Assembly: GCA_023212725.1 (NCBI GenBank)
Contig: JALBYF010000028.1
Span: 1-64,000, forward strand
Source of the DNA: Tranzscheliella williamsii
Lineage: Eukaryota > Basidiomycota > Ustilaginomycetes > Ustilaginales > Ustilaginaceae
Reading direction: 5' to 3'
DNA: 64,000 nucleotides
This document shows, one piece after another, positions 10,179 through 20,756 of this stretch. The position numbers and the translations under genes are program-made. Each line of letters begins with the position of its first letter. Position 1 is the stretch's first letter. The notes beneath the pieces are model-generated. The model ran no database searches and was not told the DNA's origin. It saw only the letters and a list, made by a program, of their open reading frames with translations.

Positions 10179-12568
10179 CGTGTGGATAGGCGGTCCAAGC
10201 GGCAGAGAGAGCGCGTGAGAATAGGCAGGAGAGCAGTGACGCTCGCAGAAGAGCAGTGACGCCGGAAGCGTAAATCGGCTATGGACCGTAAGTGCAGATG
10301 GTTCTGCCTGGACTGCGACTGCAGGAGAAGAGGAAGAGATTGGATGGGAGTAAGAGGCAAGAGAAAGCGAGAGGAGACGGAAAGTGGCGAACAGGTTAGA
10401 CGGTAGTGGAGAGAGGTAGGTTAGGTGGTGGTAAAGAGGAGGCGAATGATGTGGTGGGAGATGATGGAGAGCGAGGCAGCGGTATCAGTGGCAGGAGCAG
10501 CAAGAGCAGCTTCCAGCGTTGCTAGGTGAGAGGTAGAGAAGTGAGAGACCGAGGTAGTGGGCAGAGAAACGGCTGGTCGATAGTGAGCCGAGGAGGAGCG
10601 GGTGCAACGTAAGCAGACGCGGCCATAGCAGAAGGGAAGGACGAAGGAAAGGTAGACGAAACGGCAAAAGCGGGTAGGACGAGGATGCTGATGGGTTGCG
10701 GCAGCTTGATGGCTGAAAGGCTTGGGAGGATGGGAGACACGCTCAGTTGTGCGGCTGGCCAGGAAAGGCAACTGAGAGGCGATGGAAGAGGCAAGTGGGT
10801 AAAGCAAGACAGAGGGACGAATGGAAAATGCAGGCAGGCGGCGTGCAGGGATCGCATCGACGCAAAACGAAAGGCAGACCGACGGTAACGGCGAGACGAG
10901 TGATATGTATGTACTGACAGGAGCCGTCGCTCGCCAGCACGGTTATCCGAGACACACACGGAGGGCACGATCCAGTGCACGATGCAGCGCGCACACGACG
11001 ACCACGAGAGGAGCGACGCTTTGGGTAACGGCATTTCCAATGTCATTCCTGCTGATGCTCGACGCAGATGCATGCCGCTGCTTGGTGTTGGACGACGGCT
11101 ATCTCTGCTGACACGAGGCGACCCGATATCAACCAACGCGGTTGGCTATGGCGGGCTAGATTTTTGACAGAATTGGCTGTAACTGGACAGCAGCGTAGAC
11201 AAAAGTCAAAAGTCATGAGTTACTGTGAGCACAGTACGCATATCGGTAATGTACGCTGCTATCAGCAAGCCTGCGCCTCGGACATGTGAGAAGTTAGCTG
11301 CACGCGTATGCACTCCATCTGCCGTTCCGTTCGAGTCCCAACCGCAGGACTGATTAACGCGCCGTGCCGGAGCGATTGAGTGCAGCACGCCAAGCCCGCT
11401 CCCTTCTGCCCGCCCCATCAGACCCAAGGCGATCCTGAAAAAAGCGAGGCGCGAGGCGCGAGACGCGTCGCTATAAAAACTGAGCTTAGTGCGCTGCCTT
11501 TTTCCCTTGCGCTGTCTAACCTGGTGGACATCTGCAGGGATGTATTTGCGCAGAAGCAAGGGGCGGAATCAGGAGTCACGAGAGCCCAAGAGTACCTACC
11601 TGCTTCGCTCGAGCCCACGTACCTGCCTTGCTCACCCACGCGTCGATGGCTAGTCGAGGAGCGGGGCTTTGCTCAAGGAATGCGGTAGAGGGGGGTCCAT
11701 GTAAGATCTTTATGCAAGGAGGTCCATCGTGAAGCGCGATGGTATCCACGATTTGCAATCCCAATCACAATCCACTGACCGCGATGGCTGATAGCAAGCT
11801 TGCCTACACTGCGCCGTTATGTGGCACTGAACGTACCCAGGCATGCCCTTGACTCGCATCCGAGCCAACGGGCTTACTAGCCAAGCAAGTCGTGTCATGT
11901 GCTTCAGCAGGTCGACGGACAGCGCTTGCTCTCCCGCTTTTTTGCTAGAACGAGTAGACGTAACACGGTTGAGCTGTTTGGTACTAAGCGTGATCGCCCT
12001 CACCAACCGAACCAGTCGCAGGTCTATAGTGGGTCCTCGACCAGGGTGGGAATGGTGGCTGCGCTGCTTGTCGCTGTCTGGGCCATATAGCAAAGGTGAG
12101 GAAGCAGCACCTAGCAGGCTCAGCTTGTCTCTTAGCACGCTCAGCTTGTCTAAGAAAAGAAGCGACAATCGCTGCGAGGGCAAGTCGCCCGCGTCTCTCC
12201 ACAACATCCATTCGGCCGAGTGCCAAAGGCTAGTCCTTGTGCACTTGATCAACGTCGTCAGACATGGATCGATTACAGCCTCTATCAAATTGCAATTCTG
12301 TGGTCGATCTAACACCACTCGCAGTCCCATCTGTGAAACAACACTTTCGCCGAAAAGATCAGAGAGATGACCGTTCCTGGTGAGGGTTGGCGGGGTTGGC
12401 ATCCTTCATATTCGCCGAGCTACCGCGCTCAGTTGAGCAAGTCGCCTACCCCCACCTATCCACCTCATCCGATTGCCCTTTTCCAACGGCGTGGCCAACG
12501 CCTAACGCACTTGGCCTATCCGCTGGTTCTCGACCTCATTGTAAGCCCGCTCGTGCCGTGCGGTCTAG
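10179..12568. other. Long divergent spacer without a supported gene
   Basis: This 2.4 kb separates the 1123-residue gene (-) and CWH43 (+). The part next to 10179 is pyrimidine-rich on the minus strand, as expected for a long 5' untranslated leader. It also holds a short direct repeat (gagcagtgacg twice, about 10229-10252). Open frames within it have no recognisable features. A TATA-like element is listed separately. Confidence 0.5.
11472..11478 (+). promoter_or_regulatory. TATA-like element in the long spacer
   Basis: The heptamer tataaaa lies in gtcgctataaaaactgag, followed by a pyrimidine-rich tract. It could start the CWH43 leader or an independent non-coding transcript. No downstream frame looks coding. 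Confidence 0.3.
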
Positions 12569-15500
12569 ATGCCCTCGGATCTATCTTCGTCAACAAGCCC
12601 GGCCAGACGACCACCGCCTCCGCTGGTCATCTTTTCGGGCGGATTGGTTTCGCATCTTCATACTTGCCTCGGCTTGCTTGCCTTTCTTAGTGCTCTGGCC
12701 ACCGCACTCTTGCTTCACTATCACAAAGTGGTCAAGAACCATGTCGCATACTATCCACAAGAGTGGTGGCCTTCCGTCTCGGCCACCATTGGCGACTGGT
12801 ATCCCGAGCGCAATCTCTTTCAGGTCGGCATTGCCCTCATGGCAGGTCCACGCTTTGCCCTCGTCTTTCTCTCCGCCTTGCTCGTCTCCTTGTCGTCCGA
12901 CCATTCCTCCCTCAAGTCAGTTACCCTGCTCACCGTAGGTGTCCTAAGGACCTTGGCCTGCGGTGGCTGGGTCTATGTCACCAGCACCGACGACCACACC
13001 TTCCACGATATCGCCATGTTCCTCTACCTTGCCTTGACACCGCCATGGATGTATATCACTAGCGGAAGCCTCGCACGCCAGCCTGCCAAGTTCGACTCCC
13101 GCACCAGCGATCCACTGGCCGATAAGGCCATGCGCATGCGCAGCATCGCCGCAACCTCCTTCTTCTCCTGCATTCCCTTCATGATCTTCTTCTTCTATAG
13201 GCACAATGTCCTGCGTATCCCAGGCGCCTATTCGCATTATGCCTACTTCGAGTGGGGTCTCATCATCTTTGTGAGTATTCGCTCTGACCCTTCCACCCCT
13301 CCCAGATCAACCACTCCTGCTGATCCTGTTTTCATATGTTTCAATTCGCTTCTATCCTTACATAACGCAGGACCTTCTCTTCGATGCAGCGAGCGTCTAC
13401 GATCTCTCCCGCTTCGAAATCCACATCGTCGAGGCGCCTCAGGCAGCCATGACCGCTACCGCCAGCAGCTCAACGCGGTCCAACCGCCTCATTGCAGGTG
13501 CATGGGTCCAAGGAGGAAAAGCGCAAGCCATCTCCGTCGGTGCCTGGACTGCACCAGCGACACACAATGACGGGTACGATCTTCTCCCCCTGCCATGAGC
13601 CCAGACTGCCTTTCATCCCAAATCTGTAGCTCTCGCTGACGAATGTACATGTTCTCTCCTTCGCCGCTCCTTTCCTTTTTTGCTCTTTGCGGCTGTTGCA
13701 TCACAGTGTGAATGACGGCGCGGCCAAGCCCCTTTTTACAGCCAAACAGGTTGATCTAAAGCCGAGAAGCCCAACCAGTTTCCGCGCCATCATCTCGCTA
13801 ATCTCTGACTCGTATCTTGGTGCGTCATACACAACTTGGTGGCTGCCATACAGTCGGCCCTTACTCACCTAGCTGTCTTCGCCATCCTGGGCTCGAATGC
13901 AGCCTTCTGTTTCTGGACCAGTTTGACGGCTCTACATCCCATGATCTTCTATTGTGCGTACCTTTCCATTGTTCGCCTTGGACGACACCTGATGCTGACC
14001 TATGCTTTCCTCCCATTGCCTGCCTATTTCTCAGTCAGCGTCTACAATCTTGCTATTGGCGGCCACGAGGTTCTGCTGGTGTCGCAGGTCATCGGCCTTG
14101 GTGTCACTTTGGCCATTCCTCCGTTGCGCAGATGGGCCACTTCCTCAGCTAGCGGCTCGGTCACCGTAGGGCGTATATCGGCGCAGGCAAGAGCACTCGG
14201 CTGGCTGCTGAGTCTCGTAGGCCAGGCAAGCTGGTGGATCGCGGATCCCCTGGTCCGGCTCTTTGCTGTTGCATTTTCCAACGCATTACTTGCCGTTCTG
14301 ATGGCCGTTGAGTGGGGCTCTGCCTGGGAGACCGATCAGTTGCCGGTCAGGGTCGGTACTTGGCTCGTGGGCCTGCTGCTCTCCAACCTAGCCAAGTATG
14401 CCAACCACAGCAATAACCCAGCTTGGCCCTTTATGAATTCGACCAACGGCGGGCTCAATGAGATTTTGCTGGCAATAGCCATCTTGGCCGTTGTAGAGAT
14501 GTCGCTTCGGCCCTCGCACGACTATCTGCCCCTTGTCCGTACGCGTGCTAGCCAGCCCGTTGCCGGCGAAAAAACCATGTCCGGCAGCTTTTGGGCATCC
14601 GCCCTCGGCATAGGCGCGTTCCTCTATGCGATTCATAGCCATCTTGTCGACACCGGCACGCTAATCGCTTGGGGCTGGACAGGCTACCCAGATACTGGCC
14701 CTATGGCGATCCCACACGGCTGCATCATCCTCGTCACCATGGCCTTTTCCTCTCTTGCCGCTACCAGGTGGACAACGTTTGGCTATCGGTTGGTGCTCTT
14801 CGCCGCACAGTGCGGCTCTGCAGCACTCTTGTACTTCGCCGTTGACTGGAATAGCTTCATCGGCGCGCTGGGAATGGCGCTGAGCTTGCCACCCCTGGCT
14901 TTTCCGCTCATCTCAGGAGCGATGCGACACGACCCGATCAAGGTCATGCTTGCCGCTTGGCTTATTGCCAATCTCCTCACCTTCCTTGGCGTCCTCACAG
15001 TGGCATACGCTTTTGTGCCGGGCGGCAAGATCATGCGCGAACGCACCGGCTTGATGCTGGTCGTCCAGCTTGGTCTGCTGGGTCTTGGTCTGCTCAACGC
15101 GCGTCGCGTAGACCTTGCGCCTGCTACCGCGGTGCGAAGCAATGCCGCTTCGTCGGCTAGGCAGACGAAGGCGGCACAGACCAAGGCGCAGGTGCAGTCC
15201 GGCTCCACGTACTACATCTGCCTGTTCATGGCTCTGGTTGGCCTCGCCGGTAACCTCGTTCCGCTGTACCGCATCGTGCCGGCATCGTCGATCGCACCGC
15301 ACCATCCTGCGGAGAGGCTCGTGACGGCAGGCATGTGGACCGTCCACTTTTCGTTGGACCAGCACATGCACGACAGCTCGCGCCGGATGGCGTCCATCCT
15401 GAAGACGCTTGAGATGGATCTCTTTGGGCTGGTCGAATCGGACTTGCAGCGGCCGGTTTTTGGAAACCGCGATCTGACGCAGTACCTCGCCGAGGAGCTG

Positions 15501-16352
15501 GGCATGTATGCCGACATCGGGCCGGCACCCAGCAAGCACACGTGGGGGGCTGCGCTGTTTTCCAAGTTTCCGATCATCAACTCGACGCACCACCTGCTGC
15601 CGAGCCCGGGGGGTGAGCTGGCGCCGGCAATCCACGCCGTCATCGACCTGTATGGCACCGCAACGCATGTGATCGTGTCGCATAACGGCCAGGAAGAGGA
15701 CGCGCTGGACCGCGAGCTGCAGACCACCGAAATCGCGCGCCTCTTCCGCGAGGCCTACCCGCACCCGGCCATCTTCCTCGGCTATGTGGTCACCAAGCCG
15801 CACGCCGAGCGCCCCGCCCCCTACAAGATCCTCTTTGAGGACGGCCGGATCCACGATGTCGAGTCTACAGACCGGGGCCGGTGGTGCGAGTATCTCGGCT
15901 TCCGCGGCCTCGAGCGCGTCGCCTACGTCCGCGTCTCGCGCTACACCGTCACCGACACCGAGCTGCAGACCATGAAGCTCGTCGTCCCGCGCCAGCCCAT
16001 CAGCCCGGACACCAACGAGCTGTCCATGTATGTCGGGTAAGTCGATCATCCCGCCCCCTTCCCTTTGGACTTCAGCGCCATGCATTGGGATTCCCCAGCC
16101 GAAGCGCGTGACTGACACCGCTTGCCCGCTTCGCTCCCATCACAGCCGAGAACACTACCCGCCGACGATGCACTACCCGTCCTCGCTGATTGACCTTCAT
16201 TCCAAGGTGTACGACAAGTAAGTTGTGCGCGAGGCCATGCTGTGATCCGGGTCCGACCGAGGCGGCGTACTGACCCACTTATCGCAAATTCGCTGTCTAG
16301 ACACCTTTACTCGCCGTACCCGTACCCGATTTACTACGCCCGGCCGGGATAA
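12569..16352 (+). CDS. CWH43: Cwh43, GPI-anchor lipid-remodelling protein (seven exons)
   Basis: In yeast, Cwh43 replaces the diacylglycerol of GPI anchors by ceramide in the ER/Golgi. The exons I read are 12569-13270, 13371-13573, 13707-13819, 13903-13953, 14035-16036, 16146-16217 and 16301-16352; phases agree and give 1064 residues. The N-terminal Frag1/Sfk1-like part has YYPQEWWPSVSATIGDWYPE and GPRFALVFLS. The middle is a many-pass membrane region, and the C-terminal part resembles an endonuclease/phosphatase fold (WTVHFSLDQHMHDSSRR). The 81-nt intron 13954-14034 is in frame, and removing it restores the segment FYFSVYNLAIGGHE. Removing 13820-13902 joins SDSYL to AFCFWTSL. An in-frame TAG directly precedes the ATG. 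The exon 2/3 junction is the least certain. Confidence 0.9.
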
Positions 16353-16728
16353 GGGGCGCGCGACAGGGGCATGCGCGACCGCAGCCCGCAAGCTGCTGTA
16401 TCTGTATCGAGACGCGGCCGAGTCTGATTGTATCTGTACAGTACGCACTGTATTGTAGTGCGCACGATGCCGTGTGTACCGGTTCGTGCGTGATTGTCCG
16501 CTGCGGAGCGGGGGTGAGGTGCGGGAGGCTAGTGAAGGTGCGGAACAATGCATGTGCGGGCGCAGGGGAAGTGGTGCGGGTCGATCCGCGTGCAGCCTGC
16601 TCGCGCTGCTTGCTGGCCGACGGCGACATCTCGAACGGTTCGACGGCGGCGGCACCGAGCATATATCCGACTGATCGCTCAGGGGCGCTACGGAGTAACT
16701 GGAGCGTTTGCTGAAGCGGCATTGGAGG
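16353..16728. other. Intergenic between CWH43 and the four-exon gene
   Basis: It holds the 3' region of CWH43 and the promoter of the next gene in the same direction. Nothing else was seen. Confidence 0.5.
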
Positions 16729-17339
16729 ATGAAGGCGAAGAAGGAAAAAGCATTGGCGCGGGGCAGGCGAGCTGTGCCGGGCACTGGCGGCGGCGAGCGT
16801 AGCGCGGTGAGCGAGGCGGATACGAGCGGCGAGGAGAGCAAGCTGCGCGCGCGGCGCGTGCACGACGGTGGCGCGACAAACCATGCCAGCGCCAAACTCT
16901 GCGTCGCCACACGCTCCAGCGGCAAGGACGCAAAGGTAGGATGCCGACCGGCATGCTGGCAGCGGCAGTACTGACGTCTCCCTACCGTCTCTGGTGCAGC
17001 GCGCTGCCAAGGTCTGCTGGTCGCGGGAAGAACTGGTGAGTGCGCGTCAGAGCGCAGGGCGCGAATCCGGCTGACCCACACCACCCCCACCCCCCAGAAG
17101 GCGCTCCTGGACATCGAGTACGAGCTCTGCAAGCACAACATCACCGCCTTCAAGCAGCATCCGCTCCTCGCGGCGCGCGGCAGCTCAAAGTAAGTCAGAG
17201 CGCCCCACCCTCCGGCCAAGCGTGCGCCCCCTGACCACCCCACCCCCGCACCCACAGGGTCGGCGTCAAGCTCATGCAGCGCCACGCAGCCGCAGTCAAA
17301 GCCCTTGTACCCCCCGGCACCGACCCTGAAGGCCAGTAG
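16729..17339 (+). CDS. Unrecognised 138-residue basic protein, four exons
   Basis: This gene emerges only after splicing. The exons are 16729-16935, 17000-17035, 17098-17189 and 17258-17339, all with GT-AG borders and matching phases, ending in TAG. The N-terminus is rich in Lys, Arg, Gly and Ser. The more ordered C-terminal half includes VCWSREELKALLDIEYELCK and VGVKLMQRHAAAVKALV, which look like amphipathic helices. I do not recognise the family. The basic N-terminus suggests a nuclear protein, which is inference. The 36-nt second exon is a micro-exon. Four compact introns that keep one frame across 600 nt make a chance arrangement unlikely. An upstream extra exon cannot be excluded. Confidence 0.65.
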
Positions 17340-17896
17340 TGCGCGCTGCGAACCCCTAGCCTCGCGTGGCGCACCACCACCACCGCGCAAAACCTACTCG
17401 GTGCTTGTGTCGCTACGGATCACCACACGCTCGAGACGGCGGAATCCACCTGGCTCTACGGAAGCCACTTGCGCTTCCCGGCTCAGCCACATAACAGAAG
17501 ATCCCAGCCAAAGCCACCGTGGTGGAAACCCTGTGGAAAGCCAGTGTAAACGTCTGCTGGTTGTCAATCACAATAGCTGCCCTGTCTCTGCCATGCTGTC
17601 AGGGTTGTGCGTAGGGTGTGCGCGTAGATGAAAAGGAAGAGCTCGCGTTTGTTAAAGTGCGGATGTGCTTCACGCTTGATGTGAGAGCGTTGCGAAGTGG
17701 AGCTTTAGGGTTTCTACTTTTCGAAACCGGCAAAGGTAAAATTTCAGCTGCAACCGCCGACTGGAAGCTTTTGGCGATTCCCCAATAGTTGTGAATAAAT
17801 TTCGATAATTGACAGTCATAGTGACTACGGCGCTTGGCTTGCTTTGCCCTTGGTTGCCTGGCTCCATCTTGTTGTCTTCAAACACTTACCTCTGCT
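17340..17896. other. Promoter region of NOP9
   Basis: This 557-nt spacer lies between two plus-strand genes. Its last 200 nt are more AT-rich than the surroundings. No gene was seen. Confidence 0.5.
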
Positions 17897-20497
17897 ATGC
17901 CGCCCAAAGTGCGCCAGCGCGGCAAGAAGCCATCCAAGGCGCGCAAGCTTGCTGCGGCAGCGGAGCAGGACGCCGACGACGCCGCCACCGTCGACGCACC
18001 CCAAGCGTCCACTTCGTCTGCCACCGCTACAAGCAACGCGCTGGACACCGCCTCCGATTTCGTACCGCTCAATGGTGGCAGTCAGGACAGGTCCGATGCC
18101 GACGGCACGCCCAACTGGGTCAGGCTACAGGATAGGCCCGACCGGACGCGCCAGGAAGCGCCGTTCGGATTTGTAGATGCCGAGCTCAAGACCTACTTCC
18201 GCGCCGGGTGGGATCGCGTCCTCGAGCTCGAGGCGCAGGGGTACTCGGCTACAAGCACCCTCTCGACGCTTTTGGCACGCTCTCACCACCTGCAGCCATC
18301 GCTCGCTGCTTCGAACGGAGACGACGCCGGCGGAGACGGCGACAGCGATGACGACGAACTCGCCCTGCTCCTCCAGGCCACGCTGACGGAGATGGATGGC
18401 AAAGAGCTCGCGCTTTCCACCGACCCGGACACGAGCCTGATCGTCGAAGGAGTTCTGCAGCGGCTGCCCGCCAAGCCGCTCCGCGTCTTTGTCGACCGGC
18501 TCGCCGGCCACTTCAGCGTCCTGAGCAAGCACAGGTTCGGCAGCCACGTCGTGCAGGCATGCCTTACCGCCTTGCAGCCCGCTATCACCCTCGAACACGC
18601 TACCGACGAGTACTTCCAGCAGCTTCCGCAGGCCGCCACCAGCGCATCCAAGCGTGCGTCCGCGAAGAAAACTCACGACTCGGCAACCATCATCAACCAA
18701 GACGGCATCCTGAGCTCCGCCACCCAGCTCACGCTGGACATGGTCGAGGAGCTTGCACCGCAAGCACGGTCGTTGGTCGCCGACCCGTTCGGCTCCCATG
18801 TCATCCGCACTCTGCTCTCCGTTCTGACCGGGCGCAATCTGGCCGCGCCGTCTGCCTCCCACTACGCCGATTCAAGGTCGAAGAAGAGCGCCAAGTTCCG
18901 CAGCAAGAAGGCGGGCGCTGCCAACGGCGCCGTGGCGGGGTCCACGGCGGATCCGGCTGCGCTGCACGCGCTGCTGGTTGCGATCCCTGACAGCTTCCTC
19001 GCCTGCGCGCAGCAGTTCCAGGAGGGTTCGCTCTTGGAAGGCATCGAGCCGGCCGAGATCCGGCGGTGGGCGACGGACACGGTCGCGTCGCCGCTGCTGC
19101 AGCTCATGATCGAGAACGAGGTCGCTTTCCGCGCGCAGCAGGGCGCCGGCTGGAGCGGATCGCTGGTGGACACGCTCTTGGACGGCCTGGTCACTGGCGC
19201 GGACGGCGCAAATGCCGCCGACGGTGGGGACGGTGTTGAGCAGCGCAGTACCTACCTCGAGTCGTCGCTGCGCGACAGCGTCGCGTCGCACGTGCTGCAG
19301 CTGTGTCTGGCGCAGGCGCCGGCGCCTGCGGTCGCCGCCTTTTTCCGCCGCTACATTGTCGGCCGCATGGCCAAGCTGTGCGTCCACCCGGCGGCGAACC
19401 ACATTGTTGCGGCGGTCGTGCGCCGTCTGAGCGCCACCGAGCTATCCTCCGCGCTGGCCGAGATTCACAAGATCGGCTCTGGCATGGTCAAGGAGCAAAT
19501 GGTGAGCGGTCTCCAGGCGTGTGTCGACCGCGTCGGCGTGCTCGCGCAGGATACGGCGCTGGACGAGAACGAGCGCCGCCAGCTTGTCGAGGATGTCTCA
19601 CGCGTCGTGACGGCGGCGTTCCGTCTGAAGCCGAAGGAGGCTGACGACGAGCAGCAGCGGGCGGAGGCGTCCAAGCTGTTTGTGCCGGCGGTCCTGGCGA
19701 TGAAGACGCGCAGGGCCTATCTGCACACCTACGGTGCGGGAGCGGGGCGCGAGGGTGATCCGCGTGGGAAGAAGCGCGGGCGCGACGGGCGAGCGAAGGG
19801 GCGGGGCAAGGCCGGGTCCGAGGGCGAGGAGGAGGGGGCGGGGGAGGCGGAGGCGTGGACCATGGCGGAGGGGTACGAAATGCCGGCGAGCGAGGCGACG
19901 ATGCAGGGGAGTCTGCTGCTGCAGGCGCTGCTGCGGCTGCCGGGGGCTGGGTCTGCGGGGCGCGGTGCGGGCGCGCGCGCCGTGGTGGCGGGGCACGGGT
20001 CGGGGCTGGTGTACGAGTCGCTGCTGGCGCTGCCAACGCTGGTGCCGCTGGCGCGGAGCGCGGTCGCGGTGCATGTGCTAATCGCGGCGCTTGCGCCATC
20101 GCCCTCGCCCGCGCGGCGCAAGCTTGCGCTTGCCCTCCTCGACGCCCTCCCGCGCTACTGCGGCGACAAGTACGGCTCCCGCCTCGCCGACGCCCTCTGG
20201 TTCGCCGCCGACGGGTACACCAAACAGCGCATCGCCGCACGCGTCATCGCCCACGACGCCGACATCCTCCGCCAACCCTACGCCTCGTTCTTCACCGCCA
20301 AACTCAACCTCCCCCTCTTCCGCAAACACAGGCTCCGCGAGTGGGATCAATGGGCATCCACCCAGCAGGCCCCCCGCACAGACATCCCCACCCCCCACCC
20401 CGCCCCCAACCGCGTCATTGTCCCTCTCTCCCACCTCACCCCCGCCAAAAAACACAAAATCGACGGCCAGCTCGACGACATCCTCCAGCGCCTCTAG
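17897..20497 (+). CDS. NOP9: Nop9, Pumilio-like nucleolar rRNA-processing protein
   Basis: Nop9 binds pre-rRNA in the nucleolus and is needed for 18S rRNA maturation in the small-subunit processome. The 866-residue product begins with a basic motif (MPPKVRQRGKKPSKARK). Pumilio-like repeats are visible at about residues 200-225 (RFGSHVVQACLTAL), 295-310 (DPFGSHVIRTLLSVL), 460-475 (SVASHVLQLCLAQ), 497-512 (HPAANHIVAAVVRRL), 700-715 and 755-775 (YGSRLADALWFAADGYTKQR). A Lys/Arg/Gly-rich insert of about 50 residues lies near 620-665. It is longer than yeast Nop9 (about 670 residues) because of that insert and other linkers. There is no intron. The frame is open 63 nt further upstream, but the ATG at 17897 gives the normal basic N-terminus. 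It is convergent with the next gene. Confidence 0.92.
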   Translation: MPPKVRQRGKKPSKARKLAAAAEQDADDAATVDAPQASTSSATATSNALDTASDFVPLNGGSQDRSDADGTPNWVRLQDRPDRTRQEAPFGFVDAELKTYFRAGWDRVLELEAQGYSATSTLSTLLARSHHLQPSLAASNGDDAGGDGDSDDDELALLLQATLTEMDGKELALSTDPDTSLIVEGVLQRLPAKPLRVFVDRLAGHFSVLSKHRFGSHVVQACLTALQPAITLEHATDEYFQQLPQAATSASKRASAKKTHDSATIINQDGILSSATQLTLDMVEELAPQARSLVADPFGSHVIRTLLSVLTGRNLAAPSASHYADSRSKKSAKFRSKKAGAANGAVAGSTADPAALHALLVAIPDSFLACAQQFQEGSLLEGIEPAEIRRWATDTVASPLLQLMIENEVAFRAQQGAGWSGSLVDTLLDGLVTGADGANAADGGDGVEQRSTYLESSLRDSVASHVLQLCLAQAPAPAVAAFFRRYIVGRMAKLCVHPAANHIVAAVVRRLSATELSSALAEIHKIGSGMVKEQMVSGLQACVDRVGVLAQDTALDENERRQLVEDVSRVVTAAFRLKPKEADDEQQRAEASKLFVPAVLAMKTRRAYLHTYGAGAGREGDPRGKKRGRDGRAKGRGKAGSEGEEEGAGEAEAWTMAEGYEMPASEATMQGSLLLQALLRLPGAGSAGRGAGARAVVAGHGSGLVYESLLALPTLVPLARSAVAVHVLIAALAPSPSPARRKLALALLDALPRYCGDKYGSRLADALWFAADGYTKQRIAARVIAHDADILRQPYASFFTAKLNLPLFRKHRLREWDQWASTQQAPRTDIPTPHPAPNRVIVPLSHLTPAKKHKIDGQLDDILQRL

Positions 20498-20756
20498 CCG
20501 CTCGCCCACCGCGCTCTTCACTCGCGCTGTACACTGCTCTACATTGCCATACCACCCGCATATTTTCATGTTCCGTACGCCTGACCTTGTCTGTCGATCG
20601 CACGCGGCAAACCGCACCCAGGACGGGCTGTGGTTACGAGAGGTAGCGCGGAGGGAACGAGGCAAGATGGCAGGGTAGACTTGGATTACATTGCGCTGAA
20701 CAAGGAGACGGGATGATAGGGCGGGGGGACATGCAGGGTGCGGTGGCGGTAGGGTG

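Noticed and set aside
10421..11136. Minus-strand frames of 128 and 204 codons upstream of the 1123-residue gene
   Set aside because: They look like pyrimidine-rich 5' leader read as protein, with Ser/Leu/Pro-rich composition.
11320..11360. tRNA-like T-arm (gttcgagtcc)
   Set aside because: The flanking bases do not form the T stem and no D or anticodon arm can be placed.
11710..12402. 230-codon minus-strand frame in the long spacer
   Set aside because: No domain, mixed composition, competing frames on the other strand.
16197..17390. 397-codon minus-strand frame over the end of CWH43 and the four-exon gene
   Set aside because: It overlaps two plus-strand spliced genes and has nonsense composition; no domain is seen.
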